Shown: piece by piece, positions 37,384 through 45,945 of the stretch | Layout of the letters: the number at the start of each line of letters is the position of its first letter | Numbering within the stretch: the stretch's first letter is position 1 | Notes under the pieces: model-generated | The model's input: the letters and a program-made list of their open reading frames with translations, nothing else | Told to the model about the DNA's origin: nothing | Databases searched by the model: none | Source: JAOAPG01 sp963791575 | Lineage (GTDB): Bacteria; Acidobacteriota; Terriglobia; Terriglobales; Acidobacteriaceae | Assembly: GCA_963791575.1 (NCBI GenBank) | Contig: CAWBSY010000004.1 | Location: 248,001 to 312,000, forward strand | Length of the DNA: 64,000 bases | Reading direction: 5' to 3' | Translations under genes and position numbers: made by a program

Positions 37384-37792
37384 GCTAAATCTTTACTCAG
37401 GGTGTATCGGACGCATACAACTACTGCCCCCGAACAGAAGCACGGACGATGCCATCCTGCTCTGGTTCTCGAATCCGATCAACCAGCTCACGCGCTAGTA
37501 TTTTCACACACTTACCTCATAGCCCGGGCAAGAATTTACTCCGTTTATGCTCCTACAACTTACCCTAGTCAGCGAAAAAGGGAAAAGTTTTTCCCAATCC
37601 TTAGGGCATACGTATTAATTAGGTTTGGCGGAAAGTGGCAACTTTCTTCTAAGTCATCGGGAATAACGTACGTATGGCTATGCGCCAGGTCAAGAAAATC
37701 AATTGAAAGTTTATCCCTTTGAATAGATCCTCGGATTGATTAAACCTCACCGAAAAATGAACTAAGTTGGGTCGCTTTGTCTAATTTGTGAA
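37384..37792. promoter_or_regulatory. Divergent control region of the EPS/exosortase locus, with two palindromes
   Basis: 409 bp between the regulator gene (minus) and xrtA (plus), without a gene. It holds GGGAAAAGTTTTTCCC (37580-37595) and GAAAGTGGCAACTTTC (37631-37646), with centres 51 bp apart. Two TACGTAT sequences (37609-37615 and 37669-37675) are also present. No -24/-12 sigma-54 promoter was found by eye. The palindromes are candidates for the adjacent Fis-type regulator. Confidence 0.45.
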
Positions 37793-38731
37793 TTGCGTGT
37801 AACACAAAATTCGCATATCTTTAACATCTCTCCCCACCTGAAAGTGGGCCCTTTGACACAAGTCGTTCCTAAAAACGAACCAGCGGCCCAACCTGTTTCA
37901 AAATCGCTCCAATTATGGCAAAGTGTGGCAGTTTTTTTGCTGATTGGGTGGCTTTACTCGTCCATCATCTTTCACCTGATGAGGCAATGGTGGGGCGATC
38001 CTAACTTCTCCCATGGATTCTTTGTACCCATTTTTTCCCTCTTCGTGCTTTGGCAGAGCCGGTCAAAGTTAGTAAAAGTGTCATCCGCCCCATCATTCTG
38101 TGGCTTGGTGATTCTCTTATTCGGGCTTTGCGTTCTAGTGCTGGGCGTGATGGGAGCGGAGTTGTTTTTGTCGCGCATTTCGCTCCTCCTCGTGATCGCG
38201 GGACTGGTTATTTTCTTTTTCGGATGGGAACTGTTCCGCGCGGTCCTTTTTCCGTGGGCTTTCCTGATTCTGATGATCCCCATCCCAGCCATTGTCTTCA
38301 GCCAAATCACTTTCCCCCTGCAGATGCTCGCATCCAAGTTCGCAGCCGCGACCCTGCCGCTTGCGGGCGTTCCCGTTCTTCGTGAAGGCAATATCATCAA
38401 CCTGCCTGCAATGCCGCTGGAGGTAGCCGAGGCCTGCAGCGGAATTCGTTCGCTGTTGTCGCTGGTAACTCTGGCGATTATTTACGGATACTTAATGGAG
38501 ACCCGGACCTGGGTTCGTGTGGTTCTAGCCCTCGCCGCAATTCCTATCGCAGTTTTCGCCAACAGCTTGCGAATCTTTGGGACTGGACTTCTCGTGCAAT
38601 ACTGGGATCCCGACAAGGCAGAAGGATTTTTCCACTTGTTTTCCGGATGGCTCATTTTTGTAGTTTCGCTGGCCATGCTTTTTCTTCTGCATTGGTTCTT
38701 GCGAGTTGGACAGCGCAGTCCTCGTCCATAG
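37793..38731 (+). CDS. xrtA: Exosortase A
   Basis: About 312 residues, with roughly eight transmembrane helices. The catalytic triad of exosortases is present: Cys215 in 'EACSGIRSLL', Arg260 in 'FANSLRIFG', His281 in 'FFHLFSGW'. Exosortases are transpeptidases thought to cleave PEP-CTERM proteins at the inner membrane and pass them on. The start is uncertain. The only reachable candidates are TTG 37793, GTG 37844 and TTG 37853, none with a good Shine-Dalgarno, so a base error upstream is possible. It begins the plus-strand arm, followed by epsI and the TPR lipoprotein. Confidence 0.9.
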   Translation: MRVTQNSHIFNISPHLKVGPLTQVVPKNEPAAQPVSKSLQLWQSVAVFLLIGWLYSSIIFHLMRQWWGDPNFSHGFFVPIFSLFVLWQSRSKLVKVSSAPSFCGLVILLFGLCVLVLGVMGAELFLSRISLLLVIAGLVIFFFGWELFRAVLFPWAFLILMIPIPAIVFSQITFPLQMLASKFAAATLPLAGVPVLREGNIINLPAMPLEVAEACSGIRSLLSLVTLAIIYGYLMETRTWVRVVLALAAIPIAVFANSLRIFGTGLLVQYWDPDKAEGFFHLFSGWLIFVVSLAMLFLLHWFLRVGQRSPRP

Positions 38732-38763
38732 AAAAGTCGGCCTCTGTTAAACTGAGCCGATCA

Positions 38764-39417
38764 GTGGCGAAGATATCCATCTTCAGGTTTGCAATTGCAG
38801 TGGCGCTGCTGGCCAGCACAGCCTTGCTTCTCAACATTCATGGCCATGGCGAAGTCTATCCGCCGAGGCTGCCTTTATCTTCTTTTCCTGATCATTTAGG
38901 AAAATGGGCGGGAACCAGCGTGCCTATGAGCAAAGAGGTGCTGGATATTCTTGGACCGGGCGATTACCTTCTCCGGGACTATGAAGATAGTTCCAACGCT
39001 GAGCCGCCAGTTGGTTTATTCCTAGCATATTTCCCCAGTCAGCGGGCCGGCGATACCATCCATTCTCCCAAGCACTGCCTTCCGGGAGCCGGTTGGTGGC
39101 CCGTGGAATCGAGTAAGATTTCCGTCTCTTTGCCGGGACATGCTCCATTTCCGGCGAATCGTTATGTAATTGCTAAGGGCGATGAGCGGCAATTAGTCAT
39201 TTATTGGTATCTGGCCCACAACCGGGCGATAGCCAGTGAGTATTGGGCGAAGTTTTATCTGGTGACGGATTCCATCAAACTTCATCGCAGCGACGGCTCG
39301 CTGGTACGGGTCATTACACCTTTGCGGGCCACAGAAACCATAGACCAGGCACAGGGACGCCTACTTTCTTTTGCTGGTAATATCACTCCGGTAATCGATC
39401 AGTATGTCCCCCGCTGA
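38764..39417 (+). CDS. epsI: Exosortase-associated protein EpsI
   Basis: GTG 38764 gives 217 residues beginning with one transmembrane helix ('FRFAIAVALLASTALLLNI'), the usual size for the family; longer reading frames start inside xrtA. EpsI core: 'LGKWAGTSVPMSKEVLDILG', 'YFPSQRAGDTIHSPKHCLPGAGW', 'VIYWYLAHNRAIASEYWAK'. The Cys in 'HCLPG' is the conserved residue of the EpsI domain. EpsI is fused to or follows exosortase in many loci and is needed for EPS production; its chemistry is unknown. It lies 32 bp after xrtA. Confidence 0.88.
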   Translation: MAKISIFRFAIAVALLASTALLLNIHGHGEVYPPRLPLSSFPDHLGKWAGTSVPMSKEVLDILGPGDYLLRDYEDSSNAEPPVGLFLAYFPSQRAGDTIHSPKHCLPGAGWWPVESSKISVSLPGHAPFPANRYVIAKGDERQLVIYWYLAHNRAIASEYWAKFYLVTDSIKLHRSDGSLVRVITPLRATETIDQAQGRLLSFAGNITPVIDQYVPR

Positions 39418-39560
39418 GCGGGTGCGAACAAAGTGTGAACCTGTGAAAACTTAAGTGACCCGAGTAACTTCCTGAGGCGTTCAAATTGCAGTACCTTAGT
39501 ACAATTACTTCACAAAGCAAAGCTGTCGGTGCCCTTTCCGTGCCGTCTTGGAGAATTGGG

Positions 39561-41861
39561 ATGAGACCTTTTTCCGCATTACGTTTGATCGCTCTCCTGC
39601 TGGCAATTGCCACTTTATTCAGCGCCTGTTCCCGTGATCCCAACGTTCGCAAACAAAAGTATTTTGAAAGCGGGCAGCGTTATTTCGAAAAGGGTAAGTA
39701 CCGGGAAGCCACCATTCAATTTGGTAATGCTGTCCAGGTCGATTCGCGCTTTGCCGAAGCCCATTATCAGCTTGCCCAGACATATCTCAAGCTGCAGGAT
39801 CCGATGCATGCCTATCAGGAATTAACGCGGACTCTCCAGCTCCAGCCCGAAAACTATAAAGCGCAGATCGATATTTCTAACATGTTCATCCTGGGCAATG
39901 ATCTGAATCAAGCCAAGGAACACATCGACTTGCTGCTTCAGAAAGACGCCGAAGATCCTCAGGTGCACGAAACCGCTGCCAACCTGATGCATGTTCAGGG
40001 AGATTTGAACGGCGCCCTGCAGGAAATGCAGAAGGCAGTTGCGCTGGCGCCTAACCGGTGGGAGCCCTACGTCGGTCTGGCCAATCTGCAAATCGCTTTG
40101 AATCAACCAGCGGCTGCGGAAGGCAATCTTAAGAAAGCCATCGAGCTCAGCCCAAAGGATACTGGCGCGCAGTTGGCTTTGGCGAATTTTTACCAATCGC
40201 AACGCCGCTTCGGCGATGCCGAAACCCAGTTTCGACGTGCTATCGAAGTGGACCCGAAGTATCCCGAGGCTCGCGCCGATCTGGCACGTTTGTACTTGGC
40301 TCAGGGGAAGAACTCCGATGCAGAGGAGTTCCTGAAAAACTCCAAGCGTGATTTTCCAGATAACTCAGCCGGTTATCGCATGCTGGGCGATTTCTATTTC
40401 GCCACAGCTCAACTCGACAAGGCTACTGCGGAATATGGAACTCTCTTTCAGGATCATCCCAAAGATCCCGAGGTAAAAAAGAACTACATCCAGCTTTTAA
40501 TTCTTAAGAACCGCCTAGACGAAGCTCAAAAGCTTAATGATGAAGTCCTGAAGACAAACGGCAACGATGACACGGCTTTAATCTACCGCGGTCAAATCCA
40601 AATTCGACAGGGAAAGGGCAGTGACGCGGTTCAGACTTTGCAAAAGGCGTTACGAAATAATCCCGACAATGGCATAGCTCATTACCAACTGGGCATCGCC
40701 TTCAGTCAAATGGGAGATTTGGCGCGGGCACAGGGCGAATGGCAGGATGCAGTTCGCTTGCGTCCCGACATGGTTGAAGCAGATCGCGCATTGGCCAGTG
40801 TGGCTTTGCACAACCATGACATGTCCGCATTGGAACAAAGCGCAACCCGGATCATTGAACGCGACCCGAATTCGCCGGATGGATACAGCCTTCGTGCCGC
40901 GGCCAATATGAACCGTAAACAATTCGATCATGCCGCGGAAGACATTGGCAAGGCGATTGAAGTCGCGCCGCGGAGCCCAATTGGATACACGCAATCAGGC
41001 AATCTGCAGATGGTTCAAAATCACTTTGCCGAAGCGGAGAAGTCGTACTCCCAGGCTCTGGATCGTGACGCCAGTTCAGCAGACGCACTGGCAGGACTGA
41101 TGAACGCATATTTCGCCGACAAACAACCGGATAAAGCTGTGGCAGCAGCTAACACGCAGATTGCTAAAAGTGGCAGCAGCAGCGCGTTCTACGACTTACT
41201 CGGTACCGCACTGTTCAATGAGAAGAAGGATTTGAAGGGCGCCGAAACAGCTCTGCAAAAATCCGTCGCGCTCGATAAGAATAATTCGGACGCACTCCTC
41301 AAACTTGGCCAGGTACAAGTAGCGGAAGGGTCCGCCGACGCCGCGATTGCGACCTATCAAAATGCATTGAAGGACAATCCTCGAGAGCCGAGCTTTTATA
41401 TTCTTACTGGAGAACTGTACGAATCCAAACAGGATTGGGACAAAGCAAAACAGTCTTACCAGAAGGCTCTCGAAATCAGCCCCGAGAATCCCGTGGCTTC
41501 GAACAATCTTGCGTATGTAATGCTGCAGACGGGTGGCAATGTAGACGTAGCTTTGTCACTGGCGCAAACCGCACGAAGAGCAGATCCGGACAATGCCAAT
41601 ACCGCCGACACCCTGGGATGGATTTTTTATCAGAAGGGTGCGTACAGCTCTGCGATCGAACTCTTTCAGGAAGCACTGAAGCTTGCCGAGAAACAGAAGA
41701 GTCCTGACAATCCCACTGTGCACTACCACTTGGGATTGGCGTATCAGAAAATTGATAAACCGGCGCAGGCGCGTGAGCAGCTGCAACGAGTCCTAAAGAT
41801 TAATCCCAATTACAGCGATGCAGCCGACGTGAAGAAACAACTGGCACAACTGCAATCGTAA
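39561..41861 (+). CDS. prsT: PrsT-like TPR lipoprotein of the exosortase locus
   Basis: ATG 39561 is preceded by GGAGAATTGGG. About 766 residues. A lipoprotein signal is visible: hydrophobic 'LIALLLAIATLFSAC' with lipobox LFSAC, so the N-terminal Cys is lipidated. The rest is a run of about 18-20 TPR units ('AEAHYQLAQTYLKLQDPMHA', 'PNNPDNGIAHYQLGIAFSQM'-like spacing), ending 'NPNYSDAADVKKQLAQLQS'. It matches the PEP-CTERM TPR protein (TIGR02917). It may act as a periplasmic scaffold for polysaccharide export. A start at 39486 is also open but has no ribosome site. Confidence 0.87.
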   Translation: MRPFSALRLIALLLAIATLFSACSRDPNVRKQKYFESGQRYFEKGKYREATIQFGNAVQVDSRFAEAHYQLAQTYLKLQDPMHAYQELTRTLQLQPENYKAQIDISNMFILGNDLNQAKEHIDLLLQKDAEDPQVHETAANLMHVQGDLNGALQEMQKAVALAPNRWEPYVGLANLQIALNQPAAAEGNLKKAIELSPKDTGAQLALANFYQSQRRFGDAETQFRRAIEVDPKYPEARADLARLYLAQGKNSDAEEFLKNSKRDFPDNSAGYRMLGDFYFATAQLDKATAEYGTLFQDHPKDPEVKKNYIQLLILKNRLDEAQKLNDEVLKTNGNDDTALIYRGQIQIRQGKGSDAVQTLQKALRNNPDNGIAHYQLGIAFSQMGDLARAQGEWQDAVRLRPDMVEADRALASVALHNHDMSALEQSATRIIERDPNSPDGYSLRAAANMNRKQFDHAAEDIGKAIEVAPRSPIGYTQSGNLQMVQNHFAEAEKSYSQALDRDASSADALAGLMNAYFADKQPDKAVAAANTQIAKSGSSSAFYDLLGTALFNEKKDLKGAETALQKSVALDKNNSDALLKLGQVQVAEGSADAAIATYQNALKDNPREPSFYILTGELYESKQDWDKAKQSYQKALEISPENPVASNNLAYVMLQTGGNVDVALSLAQTARRADPDNANTADTLGWIFYQKGAYSSAIELFQEALKLAEKQKSPDNPTVHYHLGLAYQKIDKPAQAREQLQRVLKINPNYSDAADVKKQLAQLQS

Positions 41862-41909
41862 GCTCTGGGAAGTTTCCGCATCTAGTTCTACTTCTGCGCG
41901 CGCGTACTT

Positions 41910-43538
41910 TTATGCGTGTACTGTCTGGTACTCCTCGTACGCGCCCTTGAAATCCGTAATTTCGTGATCGGACTCGAAGTGCCAGATCCTGGTCGCGACT
42001 TCATCGATCAAATCGTGATCGTGCGTCACCAGAAACACCGTCCCTGGAAATTTCTGCAAAGCGATGTTCAAAGCATTAATTGATTCCAAATCCAAGTGAT
42101 TGGTCGGCTCATCTAGCACCAGAACATTTGGCTTCTGCAGCATGAGCTTGCAAAACAATATACGTGCCGCTTCACCGCCCGAGAGGACATTGGTGGACTT
42201 GGTGGCTTCTTCGCGGATGAATAACATTTGACCCAACAATCCGCGAATCTCTTCGTTTGATGCCGACGGATCCCACTGGTGCAGCCACTCCAGTACCGTA
42301 GTTCCCTTCTCGATCAGGGCTCGATGATCCTGCGCAAAATATCCAACTGCCGCTTCATGTCCCCACGCGACTTTTCCGTCGTCGATAAACGGCCCGTCAT
42401 AACCGCTCACTTTCCGCAGCTCACCATCTGGAACCGTGGGAGAGGTCGCGAGCAGAGCATTGACGAGAGTCGTTTTACCGACACCGTTGCGTCCCATCAA
42501 AGCGATCTTCTCTCCCCGGATCACGCTGGCAGTGAAATCGTGAATGACTTGTTTGTCGTCGTAAGACTTCGCCAAGTCCTCAATTTCGAGAATGTGTTTT
42601 CCTGAAGGACGCTTCAAATCGAACTTAATATAAGGACGCGCAATGTTCGATCGTGCCAGCTCTGTGACCTGCAAACGCTCAACTTCCTTGCGCCTCGATT
42701 GCACCTGGCTCGACCGCGTGCCGGCTGCGAATCGCGCGATAAATTCATTCAACTGTGAAATCTTCTTCTCGCGCTGGGCATTCTGCGATTCGATCTGCGA
42801 TCGCACCTGCGTCTTCGCCATCACCATGTCATCGTAAGTTCCGGTGTAAGTGATGATGGTTTCGTAATCGATGTCGGCAATGTGCGTGCAAACGCTATTA
42901 AGAAAGTGCCGATCGTGAGAAATGACGATGACAACGCCGTCGTATTGGTTCAGAAATCCTTGTAGCCAGTGAATCGAATCAAGATCCAAATGGTTCGTAG
43001 GCTCGTCGAGCAGCAGAGCCTGCGGATGTCCGAACAGAGCCTGTGCCAGCAGCACGCGAACTTTTTGTCCGCCCTGCAACTCGCCCATCAGACGCGTGTG
43101 TAAATCGTCGGGAATATCCAGGCCTTGCAGCAGGATTGCGGCGTCACTCTCAGCCGTGTAGCCGTCTTCCTCGCCTACAATGCCTTCGAGCTCGCCCAAC
43201 TTCATTCCATCTTCATCGGTGATTTCGGATTTGCTGTAGATCGCATCGCGTTCTTGCATCGCGGCCCAGAGGCGCTTGTTGCCCATGATCACAGTATCGA
43301 TAACTGAGTGAGCGTCGAAGGCAAATTGATCCTGGCTCAAAACACCGAGCTTACGGGGACGAACCACCGTGCCTTTTTGCGGTTCATTTTCTCCGCTCAA
43401 GAGCTTCATGAACGTGGACTTGCCGGCGCCGTTCGGTCCGGTCAAACCATAGCGTTTTCCCTCGGTAAACGCGGTGGAGACTTCGTCAAATAAAATTTTG
43501 GCGCCGAAGCGCATGGAAACATTACTAACTGAAAGCAT
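41910..43538 (-). CDS. ybiT: ABC-F family ATPase, YbiT-like
   Basis: 542 residues, soluble, with two ABC domains and no transmembrane part. Domain 1: Walker A 'GPNGAGKSTFMKLL', signature 'GELQGGQKVRV', Walker B 'ALLLDEPTNHLD'. The interdomain linker carries 'KKISQLNEFIARFAAGTRSS', the ABC-F P-site tRNA interaction motif region. Domain 2: 'GRNGVGKTTLVNALL', 'LSGGEAARILF', 'VLVLDEPTNHLD'. N-terminal 'MLSVSNVSMRFGAKILFDEVS' fits YbiT. ABC-F proteins act on the ribosomal E site to relieve stalling. Confidence 0.9.
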   Translation of the reverse strand: MLSVSNVSMRFGAKILFDEVSTAFTEGKRYGLTGPNGAGKSTFMKLLSGENEPQKGTVVRPRKLGVLSQDQFAFDAHSVIDTVIMGNKRLWAAMQERDAIYSKSEITDEDGMKLGELEGIVGEEDGYTAESDAAILLQGLDIPDDLHTRLMGELQGGQKVRVLLAQALFGHPQALLLDEPTNHLDLDSIHWLQGFLNQYDGVVIVISHDRHFLNSVCTHIADIDYETIITYTGTYDDMVMAKTQVRSQIESQNAQREKKISQLNEFIARFAAGTRSSQVQSRRKEVERLQVTELARSNIARPYIKFDLKRPSGKHILEIEDLAKSYDDKQVIHDFTASVIRGEKIALMGRNGVGKTTLVNALLATSPTVPDGELRKVSGYDGPFIDDGKVAWGHEAAVGYFAQDHRALIEKGTTVLEWLHQWDPSASNEEIRGLLGQMLFIREEATKSTNVLSGGEAARILFCKLMLQKPNVLVLDEPTNHLDLESINALNIALQKFPGTVFLVTHDHDLIDEVATRIWHFESDHEITDFKGAYEEYQTVHA

Positions 43539-43582
43539 GATTTTGAATGAAAAACTGCGGGGAAATTCCGCGGAAACGGTAC

Positions 43583-43665
43583 GCAGCTGGCCTATTCAGA
43601 ATATCATGCCAGCTGCGATTTTATGACCTAGGTCTTGGTGTAGCAGGTTGTAGTTCGAAACCTGC
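43583..43665. repeat. Two inverted repeats downstream of the small acidic protein gene
   Basis: GCAGCTGGC/GCCAGCTGC (43583-43591 with 43608-43616) and GCAGGTT/AACCTGC (43643-43649 with 43659-43665, loop GTAGTTCGA). The second resembles a tRNA T arm but no cloverleaf surrounds it. They may terminate transcripts between this gene and ybiT. Confidence 0.45.
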
Positions 43666-43675
43666 ACAATTTCAT

Positions 43676-43981
43676 CTACTCTGACCCACGTTCGGGAGGC
43701 AAGTCGTCGGGGCGTCCATATTCGATGTGAGTATGCACGGGCCGCTCCGGATGGTCCGCTGCATCCTCTACACCTTCAATCGTGGCCGCCTCGAATGCTT
43801 GGTCGGTATCGGCAAGTTCTTCCACGCTCTCGTCGTTGGCATCTTCTATCCGCGATAGAAGTTGGGGATCTCCCGATTGGCCAGCGCTGTCGGAACCAAC
43901 TTGTCCGGGATCGTTTCCCAATTCGTCCGGAGCCGCTTCGTTATCGGTGGGTCTTCCTTCAGTTTGCAAATTTCTTCGCAC
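43676..43981 (-). CDS. Small acidic protein of unknown function
   Basis: 101 residues, highly acidic (many Asp/Glu), with few hydrophobics, so probably largely unstructured. The segment 'DQAFEAATIEGVEDAADHPERPVHTHIEYG' looks conserved in character, rich in charged residues and ending in an acidic/His tail. Codon use looks coding. No family name was recognised. It is transcribed in the same direction as ybiT, about 140 bp upstream of it. Confidence 0.5.
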   Translation of the reverse strand: MRRNLQTEGRPTDNEAAPDELGNDPGQVGSDSAGQSGDPQLLSRIEDANDESVEELADTDQAFEAATIEGVEDAADHPERPVHTHIEYGRPDDLPPERGSE

Positions 43982-44101
43982 GGCATTCTCCTTGCCAGGG
44001 ATGTGGACTCAACTGCGACTAGTTAGATGCGAATTCGAGAGTCTCGGGATAGTGGATGGGAATGTCGAAAGGCGGAGTTTTATTTGGACATCGCGAGTCG
44101 T

Positions 44102-44153
44102 TGGTGCCGGGAGGGGAGCGAACCCCCAAGGGCCGAAATTCGGCGGATTTGAA
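44102..44153 (-). other. 3' fragment of tRNA-Leu(CAA), possible attachment site scar
   Basis: Read on the minus strand: TTCAAAT anticodon-loop-like sequence (CAA), CCGCC anticodon stem, variable arm GCCGA-ATT-TCGGC, T-arm-like GGGGGTTCGCTCCCC, then TCCCGGC, A and encoded CCA. The matching 5' half (GCCGGGA...) is absent in the expected place. The T loop lacks the conserved A and the T stem is short by one C. This is a tRNA 3' remnant of the kind left by integrases that target tRNA genes. Confidence 0.55.
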
Positions 44154-44212
44154 TTACAACACAAAGATTAAGGACACGATCACGCGTACATGTTGGAGGC
44201 TGCGTTGCTGAA

Positions 44213-44986
44213 TCAATCGGATTCCATCCGATCCGGGCGCCGATTTGTTGAGCCGTACTGTGAACTTGATTGGCTACAGCGGCCATAACTCGGGACAGGG
44301 ATGTCGAATCGGCTTTCGACTCTTGATGCAGTCTTTTCGACCGTGTCAAACAGTACAGAGTTAATTCCTAAGCGAGCTGCCGCCTCAACGTTTTCGGCGC
44401 GATCATCCAGGTACAAGATGTCTTGCGGGGCCGCTTTGAGTAGTTCGAGACAATTTCGATAGATCGCCAGCTCCGGCTTTATGGACCCGTAGTCGCAGGA
44501 ATAAATCAGGTATTCAAATGTAGAGAGACTCGGAAAGGACTCGGTCACATGGCGACTCAGTTCGAGCGGCATGTTTGAGAGAAGGGTTAAGGGGAAGCCT
44601 TCATGGTGCAGCAGCTTTGCCCATTGCACAGCGCCTTGATTTGGTCGAGTGATACTTTCGCTATCGAGCTTGATTAGCGTTGCTATCTGATCTCTGCTCA
44701 AACCCAGTTCTTGCTGGCCAACGACCGCTGTCCAGTAGGCAGGTCCATCGATATCACCCCGGTCGTACGGCGGACGTAGCTTCCAGTAAAGTTCCGAGAA
44801 TCGCTCATGGGGAATGCCGCACACGAGCGCCATACCTTTCATATCCTCCAGCGTTTGCTCGAGGCAAAGAACATTTCCGTAATCGAAGACGACTGCCCGA
44901 ACCGAACGCTTTTGCGAAATACCTTGTATGGCGCTACGTTTGGCAGTATCATGCACGAATCGGATAATACGCGTATATACGTGCAT
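44213..44986 (-). CDS. HAD-superfamily hydrolase
   Basis: Up to 257 residues. HAD motif I 'VVFDYGNVL' (nucleophile Asp), motif II 'LTLLSNMP', motif III Lys in 'GSIKPELAIYRNCLE', motif IV 'ILYLDDRAENVEAA'. The cap is of the helical subfamily I. It resembles epoxide-hydrolase-N-like or YihX-type sugar phosphatases. The first 29 residues to 44986 overlap the operator region and may not be translated, so the true start may be GTG 44956 or later. It is divergent from the DeoR gene and probably regulated by it, suggesting a sugar-phosphate substrate. Confidence 0.8.
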   Translation of the reverse strand: MHVYTRIIRFVHDTAKRSAIQGISQKRSVRAVVFDYGNVLCLEQTLEDMKGMALVCGIPHERFSELYWKLRPPYDRGDIDGPAYWTAVVGQQELGLSRDQIATLIKLDSESITRPNQGAVQWAKLLHHEGFPLTLLSNMPLELSRHVTESFPSLSTFEYLIYSCDYGSIKPELAIYRNCLELLKAAPQDILYLDDRAENVEAAARLGINSVLFDTVEKTASRVESRFDIPVPSYGRCSQSSSQYGSTNRRPDRMESD

Positions 44987-45005
44987 AACAAAGTATATTC
45001 GTGCA
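44952..45005. promoter_or_regulatory. Operator-like repeats between HAD and DeoR genes
   Basis: Three copies of a 9-bp site: TGCACGAAT (44952-44960, inverted), ATACGTGCA (44977-44985) and ATTCGTGCA (44997-45005). The two direct copies are 20 bp apart, two helical turns. They cover both start codons, which suggests DeoR autoregulation and joint control of the HAD gene. Confidence 0.5.
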
Positions 45006-45798
45006 ATCCAACAGAATGAAACCTGAAGCGGAAGCAGGCCAAATCGCCCTAAAGGAAGAGCGCCACCAGTACATCCTGGAGCTGCTTGGCAGTGAGGGCC
45101 GAGTTCTCGCCGCGGATCTTAGCAGTCGATACAGGGTTTCTGAAGACACGATTCGTCGAGATCTGCGCGAATTGGCGAGTTCGGGAAAGATCCAACGGGT
45201 ACACGGCGGCGCTCTGCCTCGCCGTGCCGAGGCCGTTCCTTTCGTGTCTCGCCAACAAATCGACATGGAGAGCAAGATCGGAATTGCTCGAGCGGCGGCT
45301 GACATGATCCGCGACGGTCAGGTGGTGCTGATTGATGGAGGCACCACTAATCTAAGAATTGCTTCCTACCTTTCAAGAGAGCGTTCGGCGACGATTGTTA
45401 CCAACAGCCCACCGCTGGCGCTGGCGTTGGCGGATCATCCGAAGTTGAGCGTGCTGATGCTCGGAGGAAATTTTCTTAAAGAGGAGCGGGTCACGACAGG
45501 CATCGAGACCATTCGTCGAGTCGAATCCATCCGCGCTGATCTATGTTTTCTCGGAATGTGCGGTTTGCACCCGGAGGTCGGAATAACCGTCGGCGACCGA
45601 GAAGAAGCGTACGTGAAGCAAGCTATGATAGGGGTTTCAACGGAAGTGGTTGGCCTGATTTCACTTGGGAAAATGGGGACATCTCTGCCTTACCTGGTCG
45701 GTCCTGCTTCCCGACTGACACGTTTGATCACCGATGTATCAGACGAAGATGTCCTGAATCCCTACCGCTCCCAAGGCATAGAAGTCACAAGTACGTAA
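45001..45798 (+). CDS. DeoR/GlpR-family transcriptional regulator
   Basis: 265 residues from GTG 45001; ATG 45016 is an alternative. N-terminal winged HTH 'RHQYILELLGSEGRVLAADL' then 'YRVSEDTIRRDLRELASSGKI', the diagnostic DeoR signature. The C-terminal sensor domain has 'VLIDGGTTNLRIASYL', 'IVTNSPPLALAL', 'CFLGMCGLHPEVGITVGDREE'. Family members repress sugar or nucleoside catabolic genes and respond to phosphorylated sugars. The divergent HAD phosphatase is its likely target. Confidence 0.88.
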   Translation: MQSNRMKPEAEAGQIALKEERHQYILELLGSEGRVLAADLSSRYRVSEDTIRRDLRELASSGKIQRVHGGALPRRAEAVPFVSRQQIDMESKIGIARAAADMIRDGQVVLIDGGTTNLRIASYLSRERSATIVTNSPPLALALADHPKLSVLMLGGNFLKEERVTTGIETIRRVESIRADLCFLGMCGLHPEVGITVGDREEAYVKQAMIGVSTEVVGLISLGKMGTSLPYLVGPASRLTRLITDVSDEDVLNPYRSQGIEVTST

Positions 45799-45945
45799 AC
45801 CGAAGGGGTTCGACACTTCTATAGGTACGACGTGTCGACATAGGACGGACCCGGGACAAGGGGTCTATGCTGCGCGATCAAAGGCCTGAAATTAGCAGAT
45901 CCGGGAAAAGTGCGGCACACGCGATTGCATTCGAGGAAATTTTTC

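Noticed and set aside
37384..37792. Sigma-54 promoter for xrtA
   Set aside because: No TGGC-N8-TTGC arrangement was found, and the adjacent regulator lacks the GAFTGA loop.
43643..43665. tRNA T arm at GCAGGTT...AACCTGC
   Set aside because: The loop resembles a T loop but no acceptor, D or anticodon arm can be drawn around it.
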